Below are positions 22,598 through 28,732 of a DNA stretch of 28,732 nt, in pieces; position 1 is the stretch's first letter; each line of letters opens with the position of its first letter. Made by a program: the position numbers and the translations under genes. The notes beneath the pieces were generated by a model that did not search any database, had not been told where the DNA came from, and was given only the letters and a program-made list of their open reading frames with translations. Location: assembly GCA_000438155.1 (NCBI GenBank), contig FR902977.1, positions 1 through 28,732 on the forward strand, in the 5' to 3' direction. Source of the DNA: Firmicutes bacterium CAG:95 (lineage in GTDB: Bacteria; Bacillota; Clostridia; Lachnospirales; Lachnospiraceae).

Positions 22598-23779
22598 GTG
22601 ATTAAATTCAAGCAATTATCCTTACTTACATTATCTGCGCTGCTGATTGTTTCCGGTTGCGCCGCATGCGGCAGGGCAAATAAAGATACCACACCTTCTG
22701 TAGACGTAATTACAACCATACCGGAAGACGCTGAAGATTCTTCCGTAGATTCCTCCAGCAGTGATTCTACAGATGATAATACAGATGCTGCAGCCATTCC
22801 TTCCCATGAAGGAATGGTCCGCAGCCGGCTGACGAATGAATGGGTAGATCCTTCGGTTGCTTCTACCAGGCCGATTGCCGTCATGATTCCGAACTCCAAA
22901 ACAGCGAGTCAATACGGCCTCTCACAGGCAGATATTCTCTATGAATGTAATGTAGAAGCCAGCATGACACGTCTGATGGCGATCTTTGATGACTGGAGCA
23001 ATTTTGAAAAGCTTGGAAATATCCGAAGCTGCCGCGACTATTTCGCTTACTGGGCATTTGAATGGGATGCGGTAATCGTCCACTATGGTGGTCCATTCTA
23101 TATGGATGAAATCATGGGGCGCAACGACACCCAGCACATTGACTGCATTGATTATGGAAACGCTTATTACCGGGATGTTGCGAAGAACGATTATGACAAC
23201 GCTTTTACCAGTACAAAGCTTCTGGAAAAGGCTATGGATTATTATGGTTATTCTGATAAGTACCGGGATGGCTATGCAGATGAACAGCATTACCTCTTTG
23301 CAGATGACGAAGCGCCAAATACGCTGAATCAATATGCAGATTCCATTACCGCTGCAAAGGTAGATATGTCACTTGCTTATCCTGTTACCAACTGCTATTT
23401 CATCTATAACGAAAAGACCGGACTCTATGACCGCTACCAGCACCTTTCCCGTGACGTGGATGGTCCACATATCGATCTTGCAAATGACCAGCAGCTATCC
23501 TTTAAGAACATTCTGGTTCAAAATACCTATTATGAGGTTCGTGACCAAAAGGGATATCTGGCCTTCCAGTGCCACGACACTACACGAGATGGCTGGTTTT
23601 TCACTAATGGAAAGGGCATTCATGTTACCTGGAAAAAGGCTTCCGATTATGGTGCAACCAGATACTATGATGATGACGGCAACGAGATTCTTCTAAATAC
23701 AGGAAAAACCATGGTTTGTATTCTTGCAGACGGAGATTCCTTTACGGTCGATAACAATGTAATTTCCTCGGCACCATAA
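22598..23779 (+). CDS. DUF3048 (YerB-like) lipoprotein, copy 2
   Basis: A 393-residue paralogue of the preceding gene. The GTG start is supported by AAGGGGAGG seven bases before it and by the signal peptide with lipobox VSGC (Cys21). The linker (27-67) is Ser/Asp-rich rather than Glu-rich. Both DUF3048 domains are conserved (GMVRSRLTNEWV, ADILYECNVEASMTRLMAI, NIRSCRDYFAYWAFEWD, SFKNILVQNTYYEV, DTTRDGWFFTNGKGIHVTW). Tandem copies with separate promoters and different linkers suggest functional separation, for example different partners or expression times; this is inference. It ends at a bidirectional hairpin shared with the convergent HPr gene. Confidence 0.93.
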   Translation: MIKFKQLSLLTLSALLIVSGCAACGRANKDTTPSVDVITTIPEDAEDSSVDSSSSDSTDDNTDAAAIPSHEGMVRSRLTNEWVDPSVASTRPIAVMIPNSKTASQYGLSQADILYECNVEASMTRLMAIFDDWSNFEKLGNIRSCRDYFAYWAFEWDAVIVHYGGPFYMDEIMGRNDTQHIDCIDYGNAYYRDVAKNDYDNAFTSTKLLEKAMDYYGYSDKYRDGYADEQHYLFADDEAPNTLNQYADSITAAKVDMSLAYPVTNCYFIYNEKTGLYDRYQHLSRDVDGPHIDLANDQQLSFKNILVQNTYYEVRDQKGYLAFQCHDTTRDGWFFTNGKGIHVTWKKASDYGATRYYDDDGNEILLNTGKTMVCILADGDSFTVDNNVISSAP

Positions 23780-23824
23780 CCTGTGAATTATGTCTGATTT
23801 CTAAACACCCTGGGCGAAACATAA

Positions 23825-23852
23825 GGCGCTGCCAACGGCAGCGCCCTTTCTT
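23825..23852 (+). terminator. Intrinsic terminator between convergent genes
   Basis: A GC-rich 9-bp perfect stem GGCGCTGCC / GGCAGCGCC with a 3-base loop, followed on the plus strand by CTTTCTTTCC. It lies 46 bases after the DUF3048 stop and 28 bases beyond the HPr stop, so it probably serves both directions, though the T-run is only on the plus side. Confidence 0.82.
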
Positions 23853-23872
23853 TCCTTACCGGTTATTCTGTT

Positions 23873-24136
23873 TTATTCACCTAATCCATTCTCAATTGCA
23901 GCAACCAGAGAATGCAGTGCTTCTGCCTCATCTTCCCCATCACAGCAGAATTCAATTTCATCGCCGCACTTCACACATGCACCAAGTACACTTAATACAC
24001 TCTTGGCATTAGCTGTATTTCCCCGGAATGAAAATGTAATTAAAGATTTAAACTTCATAGCCTCCTTGCACAGGATTCCGGCCGGTCTTAAATGAAGACC
24101 TGTAGGATTCTTAATAATCACCTTCTGACTTACCAT
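23873..24136 (-). CDS. HPr-family phosphocarrier protein
   Basis: An 87-residue HPr-fold protein. The active-site region is TGLHLRPAG with His15, the residue phosphorylated by enzyme I, and the regulatory serine Ser46 sits in NAKSVLSVLG as in Gram-positive HPr, where HPr kinase modifies it. So it could be the sugar-transport HPr or a Crh-like regulator; presence of His15 favours HPr. The ATG follows GGAGGATGGAAGT, 12 bases after the glmM stop, so it belongs to the cdaA-cdaR-glmM transcript. Such linkage would connect carbon-source status with amino-sugar and c-di-AMP genes. No other PTS genes are in the window. Confidence 0.92.
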   Translation of the reverse strand: MVSQKVIIKNPTGLHLRPAGILCKEAMKFKSLITFSFRGNTANAKSVLSVLGACVKCGDEIEFCCDGEDEAEALHSLVAAIENGLGE

Positions 24137-24148
24137 ACTTCCATCCTC

Positions 24149-25498
24149 CTATAACATGACATTCTGAATAAGGTCAGCAAGTTCCTTTGCATCATGTTCA
24201 ATCATCTGCTGGTCTTTTCCTTCGATCATGACACGAACCTTCGGCTCCGTTCCGGAAGGTCTGATCAGAACTCTGCCTTCACCTGCAAATTTATCCGTAA
24301 GCTTCTGAATGGCTTCAGCAATTTCAGGATACTCCATGTACTTCTCTTTCTTATGGTTTGGTACCTTCGCATTAACAAGTGCCTGAGGCAATACCTCCAT
24401 AATGGAAGCTAATTCTGAAAGCGGCTTGCCGGTCTCAACAAGAACCTGTAACAAATGAAGAGCGCTCAGCAGACCATCACCTGTCATATTCTCTTTAAGG
24501 AAAATAATATGTCCGGATTGTTCCCCGCCAAGACTTGCATCAATTTCCTTCATACGCTCTAATACATAACGGTCGCCAACCTTCGTCTGTTCAATGTGGA
24601 TTCCGTTTTTCTCACCCATAAGAAAGAAACCAAGATTACTCATTACGGTTGCTACAATCGTATCATTGTTCAGCTCACCGTTCTGCTTCATATGGTTACC
24701 GATGATCGCCATAATCTGGTCACCATCAACCACGTTACCAAGCTCATCTACTGCAAGAAGCCGATCGGCATCTCCATCAAAAGCCAGACCAATCTGTGCC
24801 TTTTCATATACAACACGTGCCATCAGCTCTTCCATATGGGTAGAGCCACAGTTAGCATTGATGTTCGTTCCATCAGGCATATTATGAATCGCTACTACAT
24901 TACCGCCCAGTTCCTTCAATGCCTCTACGGAAGTGTAATAAGAAGCTCCCTCCGCACAGTCTACCACGATCTTCATTCCGGTCAGATCCACCTTTACAGA
25001 CTGAATGGAATGATTGATATATTCTTCACGTGCATCAGTACGATACTTGATCTTTCCGACATTCGAACCAATCGGGAACTTGATCGAACTCATATTGTCC
25101 CGGATAATGGCTTCGATCTCATCCTCCAGGGAATCCGGAAGCTTATATCCGTTTCCGTCAAAGAATTTAATTCCATTAAACTCCACCGGATTGTGGGATG
25201 CGGAAATAACAACACCTGCATCTACCTTATATTTTCTGGTCAGATAGGCTACCGCCGGTGTGGGAATCACGCCTACATACACAGCGTTCGCGCCAACCGA
25301 ACAAATACCAGCCATCAATGCATTTGCCAGCATATCTCCCGAAATTCTCGTATCGCATCCAACCATAATCGTTGGTCTGTGCTCATTTTCTTTCGTAAGA
25401 ACATAGGCTCCTGCCTGACCCAGCTGCATAGCAAGCAACGGTGTTAATTCATCATTGGCTACTCCTCTTACACCATCTGTACCAAATAATCTGCTCAT
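24149..25498 (-). CDS. glmM: Phosphoglucosamine mutase
   Basis: A 449-residue enzyme of normal length that converts glucosamine-6-phosphate to glucosamine-1-phosphate for UDP-GlcNAc and peptidoglycan. Visible motifs: MSRLFGTDGVRG at the start, the phosphoserine loop VVISASHNP (Ser101), the metal-binding DGDADRLLAVD, the sugar-binding GGEQSGHII, and the phosphate-binding RPSGTEPKVRVMIEG near the C-terminus. It is in the typical Firmicute order after cdaA and cdaR; in several species GlmM binds and inhibits the CdaA cyclase. AGGAAA lies before the ATG, 19 bases after the ybbR gene ends. Confidence 0.97.
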   Translation of the reverse strand: MSRLFGTDGVRGVANDELTPLLAMQLGQAGAYVLTKENEHRPTIMVGCDTRISGDMLANALMAGICSVGANAVYVGVIPTPAVAYLTRKYKVDAGVVISASHNPVEFNGIKFFDGNGYKLPDSLEDEIEAIIRDNMSSIKFPIGSNVGKIKYRTDAREEYINHSIQSVKVDLTGMKIVVDCAEGASYYTSVEALKELGGNVVAIHNMPDGTNINANCGSTHMEELMARVVYEKAQIGLAFDGDADRLLAVDELGNVVDGDQIMAIIGNHMKQNGELNNDTIVATVMSNLGFFLMGEKNGIHIEQTKVGDRYVLERMKEIDASLGGEQSGHIIFLKENMTGDGLLSALHLLQVLVETGKPLSELASIMEVLPQALVNAKVPNHKKEKYMEYPEIAEAIQKLTDKFAGEGRVLIRPSGTEPKVRVMIEGKDQQMIEHDAKELADLIQNVML

Positions 25499-25517
25499 GT
25501 TTTAATATATTTCCTTT

Positions 25518-26795
25518 CTATTCTTGTTTTGCTGATATATGCACAACTACCTCTACCGGCTCCAACAGACGTACATCGTCCGGAAGTCCGAAGCTCACTT
25601 CCATAGTATAGAAGCCTTCCTGCAATTCCTCAAGACTGAATTTTTCCATCAGGTCATTGATATCAACAGTACCTTCCAGACTCGATGCCTGAACCTCACT
25701 CAGATCCTGTGCCAGTCCGATCACCTCAATGATAAAGGTCTCTTCCACACCGGATACGCTTGCCGTAAACCCATCCGGCAGATTGGTCACATGAATCCTG
25801 CTTTCTCTCATTTCAATCTTCTTGGAAATTTCAGGCTCAATATCCACCGTTACTGCTACAACACTGTCTGCCAGATCAACTAACTGGACATTATCCGGCA
25901 GATACTGTAACAGATCAATTTCCTCTGTAAAGGTATCACTCTTATTCGTCATATCCAGCAGTTCTGCCGGGATATCAATACTCTGGATTTTCTTAAGAAC
26001 ACTGCTCTTTCCACAGATCGTTACGGTCTGCAGATCACACTCCACATTACCGGTAAATCCATAACCGTAAGTCGGTTCTCCCTGCGTATGGAACACAAGT
26101 GGAACTTCCTTGGTCTGCAAAATAGATACCTGAACATTTACGCTCTTTATATTCTGTGTAATATTCGGATCATCCACCGCATTGCCATCGGCGTCATAAA
26201 GACGGATTTCCGCGCTGGTACTGATATCACTCGTAAATCCGGTTACGGTAATCTCCGCTACCGCTTTGGAAACAGAAGTAACTACCGATTCCGGTCCGGA
26301 AATCCGAACCAGGTTCTGATCCGTTGTAATATCGCCAACCATGTAACCATCGCTGACCTCACCGGAAATCTTCGTTCCCAGAGCCATGGTCTTGGTCTTC
26401 TTATTCTCAATATTCAGCTTCACCGTATCGCTGCTGGGTGTAATGCTGTTAATCTGATCCTGGTTAATGTTTGTAGCAAGCTTAATCGAAACCGTATCGA
26501 GACTGCTGATATTACTTACATCCGCTGTCGCCACGATATTACTTTCGGACATACTGGATACCACAGATCTCGGTCCCCGGATCGTCACCCGGCTGATGAC
26601 ATCGGAATTCTCCAGCACCTCATATACCCTGCCCGACTCCGTAATTGCATCGGTATTTTCCAGAACAACCGGCACATTATAAAACGATTTTGAAGTCGTC
26701 GGGTTTCCAATACTGGTTCCAACGAGCCACAACACAATAGAAAACAATACAGAGATCAGCTTCAGGCCAAGATTTGTCGTCAGTTTGTTTTTCAT
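25518..26795 (-). CDS. cdaR: YbbR-domain protein, regulator of CdaA
   Basis: A 425-residue protein with one N-terminal membrane segment (about 10-27 from the chosen start, LGLKLISVLFSIVLWLVGT) and an outside part made of repeated YbbR domains (four, by the recurring pattern V.I.GP.SVV, VRISGPESVV, VTICGKSSVL and later FIIEVIGL). In Bacillus and Listeria the equivalent CdaR/YbbR controls the c-di-AMP synthase CdaA from outside the membrane. The ATG at 26795 was chosen because it overlaps the cdaA stop (ATGA), the normal coupling for this pair; a GTG at 26816 would add seven residues. The family name is well supported, the regulatory role is by homology. Confidence 0.92.
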   Translation of the reverse strand: MKNKLTTNLGLKLISVLFSIVLWLVGTSIGNPTTSKSFYNVPVVLENTDAITESGRVYEVLENSDVISRVTIRGPRSVVSSMSESNIVATADVSNISSLDTVSIKLATNINQDQINSITPSSDTVKLNIENKKTKTMALGTKISGEVSDGYMVGDITTDQNLVRISGPESVVTSVSKAVAEITVTGFTSDISTSAEIRLYDADGNAVDDPNITQNIKSVNVQVSILQTKEVPLVFHTQGEPTYGYGFTGNVECDLQTVTICGKSSVLKKIQSIDIPAELLDMTNKSDTFTEEIDLLQYLPDNVQLVDLADSVVAVTVDIEPEISKKIEMRESRIHVTNLPDGFTASVSGVEETFIIEVIGLAQDLSEVQASSLEGTVDINDLMEKFSLEELQEGFYTMEVSFGLPDDVRLLEPVEVVVHISAKQE

Positions 26796-27655
26796 TTCGA
26801 CCACCTGCCCTTCCACACAATCCGTTTACGGCTGTCTTCTTCGGATTTGTTCTGCAGATCACTCAGTCTTGCCCGAAGCCGTTCAGCATCTACATTCCGT
26901 TCCAGATCGCCCCCGTAAGCCACACTGATCTTTCCGGTTTCTTCCGAAACAATAATGGTAAGGGAATCTGTTACCTCAGAAATACCAACTCCGGCACGGT
27001 GTCTTGTACCAAGTTCTTTACTTAAACGCATGTTATCGGAAAGCGGCAGATAACAGGTTGCAGAGGTCACCCGGTCACCACGTACAATCACTGCTCCGTC
27101 ATGCAGCGGTGTATTATGCTCAAAGATATTGATCAGTAACTGACTGGTTACCACTCCGTCAATTTCAATTCCTGTCCGTTCGTAATCGGTCAGGGACTCA
27201 TCCTTTTCCATAACAATGAGGGCACCCGTTCTTGCCCTTCCCATTTCTACACATGCTTTCACAATTTCGTTGATGGTCTTGTCGGAGAAGCGGCCACCTT
27301 CCGGTCCTCTGCCTACCGTAATCGGGATAATGCTGCTGATAATGTTCTTTCGTCCCAGCTCCTCTACGGCTCTCCGTAACTCCGGCTGCAGAATAACCAC
27401 AACTGCCGTAACAGCCACGCTGAACAGGTTATTCACAATCCAGAGAATGGTATTCATTTCAAAATAAGCTGCAAACAGGATAAATACTGCAATAACCAGA
27501 ATTCCCTTTAACAGGGACCAGGCCTTGGTATTTTTAATCCATACCAGTATATGATAAATCAAAAATGACAATATGATGATTTCTACAATATCTGTCCATC
27601 GGATCCCCGACATTCTGGACACATAAATTGCTATCTGTTCGATTGCATGCTTCAT
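26792..27655 (-). CDS. cdaA: Diadenylate cyclase, membrane type
   Basis: A 287-residue enzyme that makes c-di-AMP from two ATP. Three membrane helices (about 22-40, 48-65 and 70-90) precede a DisA_N cyclase domain. The catalytic motifs are intact: LHDGAVIV with DGA at 186-188 and GTRHRAGVG with RHR at 218-220. It forms the conserved unit with the YbbR protein and glmM; its stop overlaps the ybbR start. c-di-AMP controls potassium and osmolyte balance and cell-wall homeostasis. The basic C-terminal tail (about 270-287) is of normal variability. Confidence 0.97.
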   Translation of the reverse strand: MKHAIEQIAIYVSRMSGIRWTDIVEIIILSFLIYHILVWIKNTKAWSLLKGILVIAVFILFAAYFEMNTILWIVNNLFSVAVTAVVVILQPELRRAVEELGRKNIISSIIPITVGRGPEGGRFSDKTINEIVKACVEMGRARTGALIVMEKDESLTDYERTGIEIDGVVTSQLLINIFEHNTPLHDGAVIVRGDRVTSATCYLPLSDNMRLSKELGTRHRAGVGISEVTDSLTIIVSEETGKISVAYGGDLERNVDAERLRARLSDLQNKSEEDSRKRIVWKGRWSK

Positions 27656-27674
27656 CGGTTAACTCCATATCCTT

Positions 27675-28634
27675 TTATTTATGGGATTGGGAAGGTACAG
27701 GTTTCCGTTTATGGGAATTGATCTTCTTTACAGTACGTGACGGAGCTGCTACGTTAATCTTTGGAATTGCTTTCACGTAGTAATAATATTCGTCATCCTC
27801 AAACTGAACCTTCTCTGTCCTGCTATAATCTACACTAAATACAAAAAACTCAACAACCTTGGCAGCCAATACAGAAACAATCGTTCCAACAATCAGCATG
27901 GCAATGGATCCGTTCGTATCAAACACCAGATCCCCCACCAGAAGAATCATCATATCTGCCAGGGCTCCTGCCGCAATGGCAATGGTCCAGGCATAATCAA
28001 TTGCCAGTCGTTTTATAAAATAAACCAGAATAACCGTTACGGAAAAGGCAACGATCATCAGTATCATTTCTTTGTTATTAATCAACCCGTCAATCACAAA
28101 ACGGAACTTTGCTGCCATATCTTCCGTTTCCATGGAAGAAATTGCAGTTGCACTGTCCGACATATGTTTAATAAAGCTGCTCACAATCACACCACAGGCT
28201 ACGGATACCGCAGAAGCCGGTGTTCCCACAAGTCCCATGGTAAGCGGAACCACATAAGGAATTCCCATTGCTGTACAGATCGGCGTCAGAATCACTGCCA
28301 GCGTATCCTTTGGGGAAAAGCGGAAATATAACAGGAACAGCACCAGAAACAATACCAGACCGATTGCAGCACATTCAATAGACAGGGCATACAGATGCAG
28401 CAGCACAAATAATGCTGCTACGACAATAATAAAGTTGGTTGGCATGAAGGAACACATCAATGCTGCAATCAGTACAACGGAAATGTTATCAATCTTCTGC
28501 ATAAATCCGATCTTTCCATTAATAGTCATCAGTGTGATGAGTGCCAGGATCAGCTTGCCAACCGGCTTTAAATATATTTCATATCTGCTTACAAAGTTTT
28601 TTATATACTGCTTTGCTACGAGTAAACTGGTCAT
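27675..28634 (-). CDS. Integral membrane protein upstream of cdaA, function unknown
   Basis: A 319-residue protein with about eight membrane segments between residues 25 and 262, a glycine/small-residue loop (MGIPYVVPLTMGLVGTPASAVSVACG, quoted in parts) and a basic C-terminal tail rich in Lys, Ser and His (KKINSHKRKPVPSQSHK). I do not recognise a named family. A single-copy membrane protein in this position is common in related Clostridia, and the gap to cdaA is only 19 bases, so it is very likely co-transcribed and may be connected with cell-wall or osmotic control. AAGAGGAAG precedes the ATG. Reading starts at the first ATG and no shorter start is better supported. Confidence 0.8.
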   Translation of the reverse strand: MTSLLVAKQYIKNFVSRYEIYLKPVGKLILALITLMTINGKIGFMQKIDNISVVLIAALMCSFMPTNFIIVVAALFVLLHLYALSIECAAIGLVLFLVLFLLYFRFSPKDTLAVILTPICTAMGIPYVVPLTMGLVGTPASAVSVACGVIVSSFIKHMSDSATAISSMETEDMAAKFRFVIDGLINNKEMILMIVAFSVTVILVYFIKRLAIDYAWTIAIAAGALADMMILLVGDLVFDTNGSIAMLIVGTIVSVLAAKVVEFFVFSVDYSRTEKVQFEDDEYYYYVKAIPKINVAAPSRTVKKINSHKRKPVPSQSHK

Positions 28635-28732
28635 AAATACTTCCTCTTACTTATTGTTATTCATATTGTAACCGTTCAGCCATGCTCATTCATAAGCTGC
28701 CGCTTTGCACAATTTAGCTGACATATTTTCAT

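Noticed and set aside
24596..25447. A 283-codon plus-strand open frame
   Set aside because: It is completely antisense to glmM, whose catalytic motifs are intact; no start signal supports it.

Overview
The window looks like a chromosomal segment of an AT-rich low-GC Gram-positive, most likely a gut Clostridium of the Lachnospiraceae type. Reasons: the core order cdaA - ybbR/cdaR - glmM - HPr, strong AGGAGG-type ribosome binding sites, many lipobox (L-x-G-C) lipoproteins, an AgrC/AgrA-type two-component system and two DUF3048 (YerB-like) lipoproteins. No rRNA, tRNA, CRISPR array or riboswitch was seen. Nearly all genes lie on the minus strand; the exceptions are a PD-(D/E)XK nuclease gene (13278-14120) and the two DUF3048 genes (21308-23779).

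Layout. (1) 1-1000, minus strand: the beginning of what looks like a type VII secretion LXG-effector locus (a DUF5082/YwqH-like coiled-coil protein, then the start of a further gene cut by the window edge), preceded by a ribbon-helix-helix repressor gene with an unusually clear operator made of two 11-bp-spaced half-site pairs. (2) 1058-2132: a lipoprotein with a faint LprI-like pattern and a protein resembling contact-dependent-inhibition immunity proteins. (3) 2255-7535: one operon with two membrane-anchored proteins of unknown function, a LytTR response regulator, an AgrC-like kinase and a triple DUF5067-like lipoprotein whose 3' end appears frameshifted. (4) 7665-12734: a second operon of tandemly duplicated exported proteins, three with a DUF3298/RsiV-like core (two carrying a 42-bp tandem repeat coding for acidic 14-residue units) and two lipoproteins built from a repeated module of about 70 residues. 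(5) 13278-15840: accessory patch with the PD-(D/E)XK nuclease, a very AT-rich orphan gene and another lipoprotein with a calcium-type loop. (6) 16018-21086: sugar-nucleotide and cell-surface glycan genes (rfbD, a PAP2-like membrane protein, gmd, a large multi-pass membrane protein, fcl). (7) 21308-23779: twin DUF3048 lipoproteins. (8) 23873-28634: the c-di-AMP / peptidoglycan-precursor core cluster (a membrane protein, cdaA, cdaR, glmM, HPr).

The most notable observation is that three separate minus-strand transcription units (the two-component operon, the exported-protein operon and the lipoprotein at 14755-15840) share a conserved 41-bp element 80-101 bp upstream of their first start codon (7622-7662, 12835-12875, 15920-15960). 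I infer that they form one local regulon, possibly controlled by the encoded LytTR regulator: a kinase/regulator pair with no visible AgrB/AgrD governing a family of duplicated, fast-diversifying cell-surface proteins. Direct control by this regulator is inference only.
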